In this document: positions 25,885 to 34,490 of the stretch, in pieces
How positions within the stretch are numbered: position 1 is the first letter of the stretch
Layout of the letters: each line of letters begins with the position of its first letter
From: Acetobacter garciniae
GTDB taxonomy: Bacteria > Pseudomonadota > Alphaproteobacteria > Acetobacterales > Acetobacteraceae
Assembly (NCBI RefSeq): GCF_017377735.1
Contig: NZ_JAFVMH010000002.1
Location: 768,937 to 832,936, forward strand
Direction: 5' to 3'
DNA length: 64,000 nucleotides
Translations under genes and position numbers: made by a program
The notes under the pieces: model-generated
The model's input: the letters and a program-made list of their open reading frames with translations, nothing else
The model's database searches: none
What the model was told of the DNA's origin: nothing

Positions 25885-26613
25885 TCAACCGCCCGTTTTG
25901 GGGGCATGGTTTTCCAGCCAGGTCCGCACGACGTGCAGGTCGCGCACGATGGCCAGGGCTTTGGCGCGTACATCCTGCGTGGGTTCCAGCAGGTCGGGCA
26001 CGACAATCACGCGAATACCTGCCGCATGGGCCGCCATGGCACCCGAATGGGAATCTTCCAGCGCCAGGCAATAAGGCGGTTCCACGCCAATGGTTCGGGC
26101 GGCTTTCAGGTAAGGTTCGGGGTTGGGTTTGCCACGGCTGACATCGTCGCGGGTGATAATGGCGTCAAAGCGTGTGTCCAGGCCTACAAGGCGCAGATGG
26201 TGCTCGGCCCGGTACCGGCTGGATGATGTGGCAATGGCGCGCGGCAGGCCCAGCCGGTCCAGCAGGTCGAGCAGGGGCAGCACGCCGTCCTTCAGCGCCA
26301 GCCGTCCGGTATCGACATAGCCGCGCAGGCGCACTTCCTGCTGTTCGAAAAAGCGTTCGAGCGGAAAATCCGCCCCATAGGTGTCGCGCACCAGCTTGCG
26401 GCATCCATCGGCCGGAACGCCGATCATGCGGCGGCAGAATGCCATGGGCACATCATGCCCCATGTCGCGCCCGGCATCGACCAGGGCTTCCATGGCCAGT
26501 GTTTCGCTGTCCAGCAGCAGCCCGTCCATGTCGAATACAACGCCGTGGACCGGTGGTGCGTCCTTTTGCGCCAGAAGGGCCAGTTCGGGGGAAAATACGG
26601 TCTGATCGGTCAT
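25885..26613 (-). CDS. HAD-superfamily sugar-phosphate phosphatase / phosphoglucomutase-like
   Basis: 242 residues from the ATG at 26613. HAD subfamily IA motifs are intact: motif I F-D-M-D-G-L-L-L-D (nucleophile and acid/base Asp at about residues 27 and 29), motif II A-T-S-S, the lysine in S-R-G-K-P-N-P-E-P, and motif IV A-L-E-D-S-H-S-G. The cap fits beta-phosphoglucomutase or sugar-phosphate phosphatases. It begins 31 bases after the mannitol dehydrogenase gene on the same strand, so an operon for sugar-alcohol metabolism (for example dephosphorylating a polyol or fructose phosphate) is likely. Exact substrate unknown. Confidence 0.82.
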   Translation of the reverse strand: MTDQTVFSPELALLAQKDAPPVHGVVFDMDGLLLDSETLAMEALVDAGRDMGHDVPMAFCRRMIGVPADGCRKLVRDTYGADFPLERFFEQQEVRLRGYVDTGRLALKDGVLPLLDLLDRLGLPRAIATSSSRYRAEHHLRLVGLDTRFDAIITRDDVSRGKPNPEPYLKAARTIGVEPPYCLALEDSHSGAMAAHAAGIRVIVVPDLLEPTQDVRAKALAIVRDLHVVRTWLENHAPKTGG

Positions 26614-26644
26614 GCTTCTTTGTGTCCTGTTTCCTGTCCTGGGT

Positions 26645-28120
26645 TTAGGCGGCCAACCTGCGCAAAAATGCGGGAACATTATCCTGCGAAAGCTGGTGCA
26701 GCATGCTTGCGACAGCGTGAACCTGCCTGTCATGGTCGGGCAGTTTGGGCCCGAACACGTCCTGCATGGCCAGGAAGGCGCTGGCCTGTGCGTGGTGGTC
26801 GCCCCGCGTGGCGGCGCAGGCGCGTTGCAGGGTTTCAAGGCGCGGGTCTGTCAGCGTCATGCCGGCCCCCTGTTCATGCAGGGCGCAGCAGCGGATCCAT
26901 GCGGCGATCAGTAGTGTAGCCCCCGGCGCGGGCCGCCCTGCCAGCAGGTTGGCGCGCATGGGGGCCATGACCCGATCCGTCATCTTGACCGAACCGTTGC
27001 GGCCGATCCGCGCGGCTTCATGCACGATGGAGGGGTTGCGAAAACGCTCCATCAGGCTTTGCGTATAAGTATCCAGCTCATCGGGGGACAGCGCGACCCC
27101 GGCGGATTGTTCGTCGCGTATGAAGCGGGTTGTCAGCCGTGCCAGTGCCGGGTCGTTCATGGCGGCGGCCACGGTGTCCAGCCCGGCCAGTGCGCCCACA
27201 TAGCCCAGCAGCATGTGGCTGCCATTGAGCATTTGCAGCTTGGCGCGCTCGAACACGCTTACATCCGATACGAAACGCGTGCCCGCATGGGCTTCCCACA
27301 TGGGGCGGGGGCCGTCGAACGGGCCGATGATCCACTGGAACCACGGTTCGGCCGAAACCGGAACCTTGTCTTCCAGCCCGCCGAGCAGGTGCTTTGCGTC
27401 CGCCCTGTCCTGCGCTGTGGTGGTGGGGGCAATACGGTCGACCATGGTATTGGGAAACTGCACGTTGCGTTCTATCCATTCCGCAAGCGCATCCTGCCCC
27501 TGCAATGCCGCGAAATCGAGCACGGTCTGGCGCAGGGTGGCGCCGTTTTCGGTCACGTTGTCGCAACTCAGGATAACCGGTGGCGCCCCGCCCCGTTCGC
27601 GCACACGCGCAAGGCCCGCGGTCAGGATGCCGACAGCCGTGCGCGGTCGCGTGGCTGCCAGATCGGCGCGGATGGCGTCGGCCTGCGGGTTCAGCCTGCC
27701 TGCGGGTGTCAGGTGGTAGCCGCTGGCGGTCACGGTCAGCGTGACGATACGGGTCTGGGGCATGGCCATTCGTTCGGGCAGGCCCAGCGCGTCATCCCCC
27801 GCAAAGATGCTTTCATGAATGGAGCCGATGACCGAGGCGGACGACCCCTGGGGTTTTCGCGTCAGCAGGGTGTAAAGGTTATCCTGTGCCCGCAGGTGAC
27901 GGGCCAGGCCCGGGCGGCGCATTGTCGCGGCCGTAATGCCCCATTTCAGTCCTGTCTCGCCTTCGGCGTTGATAGCGGCCTGCGTTGCCACGGCCTGATG
28001 CGCGCGGTGAAAGTTACCGCACCCAAGATGGACAATTCCTGTGCTCAGCATCGCCGGATCGAAAGCCGGGCGACGGACAGGATCAGGCAGGCAGGATAGG
28101 GCGGCATGGTTAAGGAACAT
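26645..28120 (-). CDS. mannitol dehydrogenase-family polyol dehydrogenase
   Basis: 491 residues, the usual size of long-chain polyol dehydrogenases (mannitol, arabinitol, fructuronate). The nucleotide site is I-V-H-L-G-C-G-N-F-H-R-A-H (about 29-41). The catalytic lysine region K-L-Q-M-L-N-G-S-H, with the K-x4-N-x2-H pattern, lies near 295. These enzymes interconvert mannitol and fructose, or related polyols and ketoses, with NAD(P). Sugar-alcohol oxidation is central in acetic acid bacteria. The HAD phosphatase gene follows in the same operon. Substrate choice among mannitol, arabitol and fructuronate is not resolved. Confidence 0.88.
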   Translation of the reverse strand: MFLNHAALSCLPDPVRRPAFDPAMLSTGIVHLGCGNFHRAHQAVATQAAINAEGETGLKWGITAATMRRPGLARHLRAQDNLYTLLTRKPQGSSASVIGSIHESIFAGDDALGLPERMAMPQTRIVTLTVTASGYHLTPAGRLNPQADAIRADLAATRPRTAVGILTAGLARVRERGGAPPVILSCDNVTENGATLRQTVLDFAALQGQDALAEWIERNVQFPNTMVDRIAPTTTAQDRADAKHLLGGLEDKVPVSAEPWFQWIIGPFDGPRPMWEAHAGTRFVSDVSVFERAKLQMLNGSHMLLGYVGALAGLDTVAAAMNDPALARLTTRFIRDEQSAGVALSPDELDTYTQSLMERFRNPSIVHEAARIGRNGSVKMTDRVMAPMRANLLAGRPAPGATLLIAAWIRCCALHEQGAGMTLTDPRLETLQRACAATRGDHHAQASAFLAMQDVFGPKLPDHDRQVHAVASMLHQLSQDNVPAFLRRLAA

Positions 28121-28529
28121 GGCGCGATATCTCCTGTAAGTTATTGCACGATGAAGCTGCGTTCTCCGTCAGTAAATATTCATACATCGAAACTATATAT
28201 ACATAAACTTATCGAATAAGTAAACCGGAAATGACTCATTCTATCATTCAATAGGATGTCTTTGATATCATGTATGTTTTTGAAAGAATCACGATTGTTT
28301 TCTTTTTCGAAAAATTTCCCCAAATATTTTCGGAATACTTGATGTATCGGCGCGGGACGATGCGGGGCCCTTCCGCCGCGGGCCGGCACCGCAGGACCAT
28401 AAAAACGCGACCTTGGGGGGACTTGCGCGTTATGGCGAAGGGAACGCCGTATTTTCGCCACCTGATATGGGCTATGTTCGGTGTGTTCAATGGTTGGCAC
28501 TGGCCAGCTATATTTGATGGAGGTCTCGC
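28121..28529. other. AT-rich divergent intergenic region
   Basis: 409 bases between the polyol dehydrogenase and RcnB-like genes. Roughly 28140-28350 is strikingly AT-rich for this chromosome. It must hold both promoters, and a GGAGG ribosome site for the RcnB-like gene lies near 28519. Open frames crossing it show no coding character. Confidence 0.5.
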
Positions 28530-28925
28530 GTGAGAACGAGAGCAATTGCATTGGCCATGGTTGCGTGCCTCGGTGCGGCACCTTTGACAGCCGCCCTGGC
28601 GGACGATCGCGGGGGGCCGGGAGGCCGCGGGGGGCCAGGCGGCCCCGGCGGGCATGGTGGCCCCGGCTATGGCGGCCCCGGTCGTGGCGGTTACAGGGGT
28701 GGTCCCGGCTACGGTGGCCCGGGCTGGAGAGGTGGCCCACCCATGCGGTGGCAGCGCGGCCAGCGTTACTGGGGCGGCGATCCGTGGATTGACAACTGGC
28801 GCGCCTATCCCGGCCTGTATGCGCCGCCTTATGGCTACAGGTGGGTGCGCTCGGGCGATCAGTTCCTGCTGACGGCCGTGGCGACCGGCATGATCTCGGC
28901 CATTATTGCCGGATCCATGCGCTAG
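28530..28925 (+). CDS. RcnB-family periplasmic protein with Gly-rich repeat
   Basis: 131 residues from a GTG start with a strong GGAGG site. A signal peptide ends at A-L-A-D-D (about residue 25). Residues 27-70 are a glycine/proline repeat (G-G-P-G-G, then G-Y-G-G-P-G). The C-terminus has the RcnB pattern Y-x-x-L-Y-A-P-P-Y-G-Y-R-W-V-R-x-G-D-Q-F-L-L, ending in a hydrophobic A-T-G-M-I-S-A-I-I segment. E. coli RcnB takes part in nickel/cobalt homeostasis. A metal role here is only a family inference. Confidence 0.75.
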   Translation: MRTRAIALAMVACLGAAPLTAALADDRGGPGGRGGPGGPGGHGGPGYGGPGRGGYRGGPGYGGPGWRGGPPMRWQRGQRYWGGDPWIDNWRAYPGLYAPPYGYRWVRSGDQFLLTAVATGMISAIIAGSMR

Positions 28926-28949
28926 GCTGGCCTGCCCTGCGGCACGAAG

Positions 28950-28983
28950 AACGGGTGGCCCGAAAGGGCTGCCCGTTTTTTTT
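28950..28983 (+). terminator. rho-independent terminator after the RcnB-like gene
   Basis: The stem AACGGGTGGCCC / GGGCTGCCCGTT (one G-T pair) with a 4-base loop is followed by eight T residues. Confidence 0.88.
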
Positions 28984-29081
28984 ATACCCGTTTTTATACC
29001 CGCTGGCCTGCATGCCCCAATCTGTTCGTTTCGGGTCTGGTGGTTTATACAGTCGCCACAAGCAAGGAAGGGGACGAGGGA

Positions 29082-30197
29082 ATGGACGTCAGAGCAGCGG
29101 TAGCGTTTGAGGCAGGGAAGCCGTTGGAGATTGAGACGGTGCAGCTTGAAGGCCCGCGTGGGAGCGAGGTTCTTGTTGAGATCAAGGCGACGGGCCTTTG
29201 CCACACGGACAAGTATACGCTCTCGGGCGCGGACCCTGAGGGGCTGTTTCCTGCCATTCTGGGGCATGAAGGGGCGGGTGTGGTTGTCGAGGTGGGGCCG
29301 GATGTGCGGCACCTCAAGCCCGGCGATCATGTGATTCCGCTGTATACGCCCGAGTGCCGGGAGTGCAAATCGTGCCTGTCGCGCAAGACGAACCTGTGCA
29401 CGGCCATCCGTGCCACGCAGGGCAAGGGGCTGATGCCCGACGGCACGTCGCGCTTTTCGTTCAAGGGCCAGCCGATCCACCATTACATGGGCTGTTCGAC
29501 CTTTGCGAACTACACGGTGCTGCCCGAAATTGCGCTGGCCAAGATCCGGCCCGACGCGCCGTTCGACAAGGTGTGCTACATCGGCTGCGGCGTGACGACG
29601 GGGATCGGTGCGGTGCTGTTCACCGCGAAGGTCGAACCTGGTTCGACGGTGGTGGTGTTCGGCCTTGGCGGGATCGGCCTGAACGTGATCCAGGGTGCCA
29701 GGATGGTTGGGGCCGACAAGATCATCGGCGTGGACATCAACCCCGGGCGTGAGGCGATGGCGCGGCAGTTCGGGATGACGGATTTCGTGAACCCGCGCGA
29801 CCTTGGCCCGAACGGGGATATCGTGGGCCATCTTGTGGAACTGACCGGAGGTGGCGCGGACTACACGTTCGAATGCGTGGGCAACCCGACGCTGATGCGC
29901 CAGGCGCTGGAATGCGCGCATCGCGGCTGGGGTGTCTCGACGATCATCGGTGTTGCCTCTGCGGGGCAGGAGATCAGCACGCGTCCGTTCCAGCTGGTGA
30001 CGGGTCGGCGCTGGATCGGCTCTGCCTTCGGTGGGGCGCGGGGCCGGACGGATGTTCCCAAGATTGTGGACTGGTATATGGAGAACCGGATCAACATCGA
30101 TGACCTGATCACGCACACGCTGCCGCTGGAGCGGATCAATGAAGGGTTCGACATGATGGCGCGCGGGGAGAGCATTCGCACCGTCGTCGAATACTGA
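29082..30197 (+). CDS. adhC: class III alcohol dehydrogenase / S-(hydroxymethyl)glutathione dehydrogenase, copy 1
   Basis: 371 residues from the ATG at 29082 (site GGACGAGGG). Zinc medium-chain dehydrogenase. Catalytic zinc ligands are in T-G-L-C-H-T-D and G-H-E-G-A-G. The structural-zinc cysteines lie in P-E-C-R-E-C-K-S-C, then C further on. The NAD site is G-L-G-G-I-G-L. Near-complete agreement with the class III signature ([15 protein letters not shown], then [11 protein letters not shown]) marks it as the glutathione-dependent formaldehyde dehydrogenase, which also reduces S-nitrosoglutathione. It stands alone here, convergent with arsC. A second copy with identical protein is at 62585-63700. 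Confidence 0.95.
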   Translation: MDVRAAVAFEAGKPLEIETVQLEGPRGSEVLVEIKATGLCHTDKYTLSGADPEGLFPAILGHEGAGVVVEVGPDVRHLKPGDHVIPLYTPECRECKSCLSRKTNLCTAIRATQGKGLMPDGTSRFSFKGQPIHHYMGCSTFANYTVLPEIALAKIRPDAPFDKVCYIGCGVTTGIGAVLFTAKVEPGSTVVVFGLGGIGLNVIQGARMVGADKIIGVDINPGREAMARQFGMTDFVNPRDLGPNGDIVGHLVELTGGGADYTFECVGNPTLMRQALECAHRGWGVSTIIGVASAGQEISTRPFQLVTGRRWIGSAFGGARGRTDVPKIVDWYMENRINIDDLITHTLPLERINEGFDMMARGESIRTVVEY

Positions 30198-30207
30198 CCC
30201 CACCACC

Positions 30208-30235
30208 CCGGCCCCCCGGCACAGGGGGCCGGGTG
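30208..30235 (+). terminator. GC-rich hairpin after adhC copy 1
   Basis: CCCGGCCCCC and GGGGGCCGGG form a strong stem just after the stop codon. No T tract is present. It is conserved in the second copy at 63711-63738. It lies between the convergent adhC and arsC ends. Confidence 0.5.
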
Positions 30236-30264
30236 CGTGAAGCCCGGCCCGGTCCCGCCCGTCC

Positions 30265-30612
30265 CTACAGCAGGGCGAGCACCGTATCCGCCGGGCGGCA
30301 GGCCTTTACCCCCTTGGGGGTGACGACCACAGGACGGTTCAGCAGGGCAGGGTGGGCGGCGATGGCGTCCAGGATCTGCGTATCCGTCACGTCGGGCTTG
30401 TCCAGCCCCAGCTCGGCGCAGAGCTTTTCTTTCGTGCGCAGCAGGTCGCGCGCCCCCAACGGATCTTTGCGCGCCAGTTCCGCCAGCGTATCCCTGCTCG
30501 GGGGTGTTTTCAGATACAGGATAATATTCGGTTCGATACCGGCGTTGCGTACAAGTTCCAGCACCGAGCGGGACGTGCCGCAGGCGGGATTATGGTAGAC
30601 TGTAACACTCAT
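30265..30612 (-). CDS. arsC: glutaredoxin-type arsenate reductase ArsC
   Basis: 115 residues. The catalytic cysteine is C11 in H-N-P-A-C-G-T-S-R, and the arginine triad region is in N-R-P-V-V-V-T-P-K-G near residue 93. Y-L-K-T-P-P-S is also characteristic of this ArsC family, which reduces arsenate with glutathione and glutaredoxin. No arsenite exporter or arsR is adjacent, so it may be a general housekeeping copy. Its last 42 bases are repeated at 63768-63809. Confidence 0.88.
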   Translation of the reverse strand: MSVTVYHNPACGTSRSVLELVRNAGIEPNIILYLKTPPSRDTLAELARKDPLGARDLLRTKEKLCAELGLDKPDVTDTQILDAIAAHPALLNRPVVVTPKGVKACRPADTVLALL

Positions 30613-30774
30613 GCGTATACCCTTTGTAAAATGACAGCAGTGTTACATTTTGCCTCCTTCTGTCAAAAGTCCGCGCCGCAACCCGCCTTGGGGAGGCGCG
30701 TTACCCGGGGCCTGTTCGGCAATGGCGCGGGCCGGACCGAAGGGGCGCGCAGGCCGCAATGAAAGCAGGGGCGC

Positions 30775-32451
30775 ATGGGCAGGTTTTTTAACATGCGGCT
30801 GAAATGGCCCGCAGGCCTGCGCAAGGACATGCTGGCGGGTTTTTCCCTTGCCTCCATGAACATCGCGCAGGTCATGGGCTATGCGCGCATCGCCGGAATG
30901 CCTGCGATCAGCGGGCTTTATACCGTTCTGCTGCCGCTGGTGGCCTTTGCGATATTCGGGTCTTCGCGCCATCTGGTGGTGGCGGCGGATTCCGCTACGG
31001 CGGCTATTTTTTCCTCCGGCCTGGCAGGCATGGCCCCGGCGGGCAGTGCGCCCTACATGGCGCTGGTCAGTGTCGTGGCCTTGCTGAATGCGTGCTTCCT
31101 GCTGGTGGCGCGGTTGTGCCGGCTGGGTTTCCTGGCCGATTTTCTTTCCCGCACGGTGCTGGTGGGCTTTCTGGCCGGGGTGGGCGTGCAGGTCAGTATC
31201 AGCATGGTGTTCGACATGCTGGGTCTTGTTTCCAATTCGCGTAATGGCGCGCTGCAACTGTTCGAACTCGGCCATCTCTGGCCCCATGCCCATGGGCTGA
31301 CACTGGTGCTGTCTGTCGCGGCCTGCGTGGTGCTGCTGGCGGGGCAGAAGCTGCTGCCGCACTGGCCGGTGGCCCTGCTGGTGGCGGCAACGGGCATTGC
31401 CCTTGGCTGGGGCTATGCGCTGCCCGCCCATGGCGTTGCGGTTCTGGGGCCGGTGCAGGGGGGGCTGCCATCCCTGCGGGTGCCGCTTGTGGGCTGGGAC
31501 ACGCTTTTGGCACTCCTGCCCGTTTCGGCTTCGTGCGTGTTCGTCATTATCGCCCAAAGTGCCGCGACATCGCGCGCCTATGCCTATCGTTTTGGGGAAA
31601 GCGTTGATGAGAACAAGGATATTCTGGGCCTGAGTGCCGCCAACGCCGCAGCGGGGCTGAGCGGCACCTTCACCGTCAATGGCAGCCCCACCCAGACCGC
31701 CATGGCGGTGCAGTCAGGGGCCACAAGCCAGCGCGCGCAGCTTGTCTTTGCGGCGATCACCCTGTGCGTGCTGCTGTTCCTGACCGGGCCCTTGCAATAC
31801 CTGCCGCGCTGTATCCTGGCCTCCGTCGTGTTCTGCGTGGCTGTGGGCATGGTGGATGTGGCGGGCCTCATGCGCATCCGGCGCGAAAGCCCCGGGGAAT
31901 GCACGCTGGCCCTGGTCACGGCGGCAACGGTGGTCAGTATCGGGGTGGAGCAGGGCATTTTCATTGCCATTGCGCTGTCCCTGTTCCGGCATGTGCGCCA
32001 CAGCTACAAGCCGCATACCCTGGTGCTGCGGCCCGATGCCGCCACAGGTGCGATGGAGGCCGAACCCGTGCGCGCGGGCATGCAGACAGAACCGGGGCTG
32101 GTGATCTACCGTTTCTGCGCCGATCTGTTCTATGCCAACTGCACGCTTTTTGCGGAAGATATCACCCTGCTTGTCAATTCGGCCCCGCAGCCGGTGCATT
32201 GCCTGGTGGTGGATTGCAGCGCCATTACCGATATCGACTATTCCGCCGCCGCCGTCGTGCGCGATGTGCTGGCCCGGTTGCAGGCGCGACAGGTGCATGT
32301 CTTTTTCGGGCGGGTGGCACCTTATGCGCTGGCGGATATGGAACGCCACCGCATTGCCCTGGTCCTGGGGCGGCAGAATATCTATGCGCAACTGCATGTA
32401 GCCATCGCCGCCGCCCGCGCCGCTTATGCGCAAAGACCGCCCACGGCGTAA
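30775..32451 (+). CDS. SulP-family anion/sulfate permease with STAS domain
   Basis: 558 residues. About eleven to twelve membrane segments in the first 410 residues, with the SulP motifs M-N-I-A-Q-V-M-G-Y-A-R-I-A-G (about 28-41) and G-L-Y-T-V-L-L-P. G-S-P-T-Q-T-A-M-A is in the transport core. A STAS domain follows (about 435-545: V-D-C-S-A-I-T-D-I-D-Y-S-A-A-A). SulP proteins carry sulfate, bicarbonate or C4-dicarboxylates. The convergent TauE/SafE gene and the persulfide-dioxygenase-like gene beyond it make sulfate the best guess, but the ion is not proven. Confidence 0.85.
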   Translation: MGRFFNMRLKWPAGLRKDMLAGFSLASMNIAQVMGYARIAGMPAISGLYTVLLPLVAFAIFGSSRHLVVAADSATAAIFSSGLAGMAPAGSAPYMALVSVVALLNACFLLVARLCRLGFLADFLSRTVLVGFLAGVGVQVSISMVFDMLGLVSNSRNGALQLFELGHLWPHAHGLTLVLSVAACVVLLAGQKLLPHWPVALLVAATGIALGWGYALPAHGVAVLGPVQGGLPSLRVPLVGWDTLLALLPVSASCVFVIIAQSAATSRAYAYRFGESVDENKDILGLSAANAAAGLSGTFTVNGSPTQTAMAVQSGATSQRAQLVFAAITLCVLLFLTGPLQYLPRCILASVVFCVAVGMVDVAGLMRIRRESPGECTLALVTAATVVSIGVEQGIFIAIALSLFRHVRHSYKPHTLVLRPDAATGAMEAEPVRAGMQTEPGLVIYRFCADLFYANCTLFAEDITLLVNSAPQPVHCLVVDCSAITDIDYSAAAVVRDVLARLQARQVHVFFGRVAPYALADMERHRIALVLGRQNIYAQLHVAIAAARAAYAQRPPTA

Positions 32452-32531
32452 GGGGCCCCATATTCGCATCCTGACCCGTCGGGGCTTGACGGGCGATCCG
32501 CAACGCCGAAGGCGCCGCCTCGCGAAAACGG

Positions 32532-32593
32532 ATAAAGGTTTTTGGTGAAGCTTTTTTCAAAAAGCTTCAGAGACTGCCACCTTTAAAAAAAGG
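32532..32593. repeat. dispersed hairpin repeat, copy 2
   Basis: Closely matches the block at 612-672, with the same perfect 10-bp inverted repeat (GAAGCTTTTT / AAAAAGCTTC, at 32547-32568) and an A run near 32584. It lies between the convergent SulP and TauE/SafE genes, so a terminator role would fit. Confidence 0.65.
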
Positions 32594-32611
32594 CTCATGT
32601 GTCCCGCCCTG

Positions 32612-33403
32612 TCAGATATGGCGCAGCCCTTGCCAGATCATGTAGAGGGCCACGGCAAAAATCACCCCCGCGAACAGGGTTGTCAGCCGCCCCCGGCTCC
32701 CGGCCATGGCGCGGGCGGTGCGGGTGCCGCCAATGCTGCCTGCGGCCCCGCCGGCTACGAACAGGGCGGCCAGTTCCCAGTCCACATAGCCCGAGGCCAT
32801 ATAGCTGAGCGCCGTGCTGAACCCGAAGGCCGAGACCGCGACCAGTGACGTGCCCACGGCGTTGAGTATGGGCATGCCGGTCGAAGCCATAAGCCCCGGC
32901 ACGATCAGGAACCCCCCGCCAATGCCGAAAAAGCCCGAGAGCATGCCCGTTCCGAACCCGTAGCGCATGACCCGGGCCGCGTTATGGCGGTTCAGATCGG
33001 CGCCGGGGGTGCCAGCACTGTTGCGGCCACGCAGCATCAGGATGCCCACCCCGATCATGAGGACTGCGAACAGCAGCAAAAGGCGCTTGCCATCCACCGC
33101 CTTGCCCAGGCTTGCCCCTATGAACGCCCCCAGCACGCCGCAGGGCGCGAAAACCCCCGCACAGCGCCATTTGACCGTATGCGTGCTGGCGTGCTGGGCC
33201 AGGCCGAACAGGGCGTTGATCGCCACGGCCAGCGCGCTGGTGCCAATGGCCATATGGGGGTTGGAGACACCCACCACGTAAACCATGAGCGGCACCGCCA
33301 GGATGGACCCGCCCCCGCCGATCAGCCCCAGCGTGAAACCGACAAGTGCCCCCGAGAACAGTTCAAGGCCGATATGAAGCAGGGAAGGGGCAGACAGGAC
33401 CAA
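32612..33403 (-). CDS. TauE/SafE-family sulfite/sulfonate exporter-like membrane protein
   Basis: 263 residues. The start is probably the TTG at 33403; no upstream in-frame ATG or clear ribosome site is seen. Eight or so membrane helices in two repeats carry the family motifs G-L-I-G-G-G-G-S-I-L-A-V-P (near 25) and G-F-F-G-I-G-G-G-F-L-I-V-P (near 155). The family exports sulfite or related sulfur anions. It is the second gene after the persulfide-dioxygenase-like MBL gene on the same strand, which suggests removal of sulfite made by that enzyme. Confidence 0.85.
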   Translation of the reverse strand: MVLSAPSLLHIGLELFSGALVGFTLGLIGGGGSILAVPLMVYVVGVSNPHMAIGTSALAVAINALFGLAQHASTHTVKWRCAGVFAPCGVLGAFIGASLGKAVDGKRLLLLFAVLMIGVGILMLRGRNSAGTPGADLNRHNAARVMRYGFGTGMLSGFFGIGGGFLIVPGLMASTGMPILNAVGTSLVAVSAFGFSTALSYMASGYVDWELAALFVAGGAAGSIGGTRTARAMAGSRGRLTTLFAGVIFAVALYMIWQGLRHI

Positions 33404-33459
33404 GGGGGAACCACGCGGATAAGGACGAAGCAGGCGGGAGCGAAAAAGGCAGGACAGGA

Positions 33460-34386
33460 TCAGAGCGTATTGATGGGGATCTTGATATAGCTGACGCCGT
33501 TTTCCTCCGCCTCGGGCAGGTGGCCCGCGCGCATGTTGACCTGCACCGAAGGCATGATGAGGTTGGGCAGCGACAGCCCGGCATCCCGCTTGGTGCGCAT
33601 GTCCACGAACGCATCTTCGCTGATACCGTCATGGACATGGACATTGGCCGCGCGTTCGGCGCCGATCGTGGTCTCCCACGCATAGCTGTCCCGGCCGGGG
33701 GCCTTGTAGTCATGGCACAGGAACAGCCGTGTCGCGGGCGGCAGGCTGAGCAGGCGGCGGATGGAGCGGTAGAGCATGCGGGCACTGCCGCCGGGAAAAT
33801 CCGCCCGGGCGGTGCCGTAATCGGGCATGAACAGCGTATCGCCTATAAAGGCGGCATCCCCGATGACAAAGGCCATGTCGGCGGGGGTATGGCCGGGCAC
33901 GTGCAGGGCCGTGGCCCTGAGCGTGCCCAGGCTGAACTGTTCGCCGTCGGTAAACAGGTGGTCGAACTGCGAACCGTCGCGTGTGAAATGCGTGCCCGCA
34001 TTGAAAATGGTGCCGAAGGTCTGCTGCACCTGCACGATATCGGCACCAATGCCGATCTGCCCGCCAAGCTGGCTTTTCAGCCACGGTGCCGCGGACAGGT
34101 GATCGGCATGGGCGTGGGTTTCAAGCTGCCAGATGACATCGAGCCTGTTCTCGCGCACATAATCCACGATCTTCTGCGCGGATGCATAGGACGTGCGGCC
34201 CGATGCGGGGTCGTAATCCATGACGCTGTCGATAATGGCGGCGGCACGGGTTGCGGGGTCATGCACGACATGCGTTGCGGTGAAGGTTTTCTCGTCAAAG
34301 AAACTGTGCACGCAGGGGCGGCCTGCCGGATTGTCCAACATGTCCAGGACCTGGCGTGTGGCGGCGGCGATGGCAGGATCCGGCAT
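33460..34386 (-). CDS. MBL-fold hydrolase, persulfide dioxygenase (Blh/ETHE1)-like
   Basis: 308 residues with a strong AGGAGG site. Metal ligands are in T-H-A-H-A-D-H (H91, H93, D95, H96), with G-H-T-P-A-D near 167 and G-D-T-L-F near 187, as in glyoxalase II-like enzymes. The overall layout, with the extended C-terminus V-Q-V-N-M-R-A-G-H-L-P, matches Blh proteins, which are related to the persulfide dioxygenase ETHE1 that oxidises glutathione persulfide to sulfite. The gene downstream is a TauE/SafE exporter and the divergent pair encodes peroxiredoxin and an ArsR regulator, a set seen around BigR/Blh systems. Activity is inferred. Confidence 0.78.
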   Translation of the reverse strand: MPDPAIAAATRQVLDMLDNPAGRPCVHSFFDEKTFTATHVVHDPATRAAAIIDSVMDYDPASGRTSYASAQKIVDYVRENRLDVIWQLETHAHADHLSAAPWLKSQLGGQIGIGADIVQVQQTFGTIFNAGTHFTRDGSQFDHLFTDGEQFSLGTLRATALHVPGHTPADMAFVIGDAAFIGDTLFMPDYGTARADFPGGSARMLYRSIRRLLSLPPATRLFLCHDYKAPGRDSYAWETTIGAERAANVHVHDGISEDAFVDMRTKRDAGLSLPNLIMPSVQVNMRAGHLPEAEENGVSYIKIPINTL

Positions 34387-34423
34387 GCGGACCTCCTATA
34401 ATTTATCACTTTCAGTAAGCATG

Positions 34424-34446
34424 TATATTTATTTTCATTAAATGTG
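34424..34446. promoter_or_regulatory. possible operator in the MBL/peroxiredoxin divergent promoter
   Basis: An AT-rich stretch in a 104-base divergent promoter contains ATTTA and TAAAT arms around a 7-base centre (34428-34444). It could bind the ArsR-type regulator at 35147-35626. Short arms make this weak. Confidence 0.3.
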
Positions 34447-34490
34447 AAACTGTCTTGTGTCAAGACTTCGTCCTCGCGTAAAGAAACTTC

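Larger units (their letters stand above)
29071..30306. repeat. 1236-bp duplicated block, copy 1 (donor)
   Basis: This block equals 62574-63809 at a constant offset of 33,503 bases. The only difference I found is G at 29105 against A at 62608, which is silent. It covers the ribosome site, the whole adhC gene, the spacer hairpin and the last 42 bases of arsC. At both ends the identity breaks sharply. Confidence 0.95.

Noticed and set aside
28248..30206. Minus-strand frame opposite adhC copy 1 (and its twin opposite copy 2)
   Set aside because: Appears twice only because the block is duplicated. No protein-like features.
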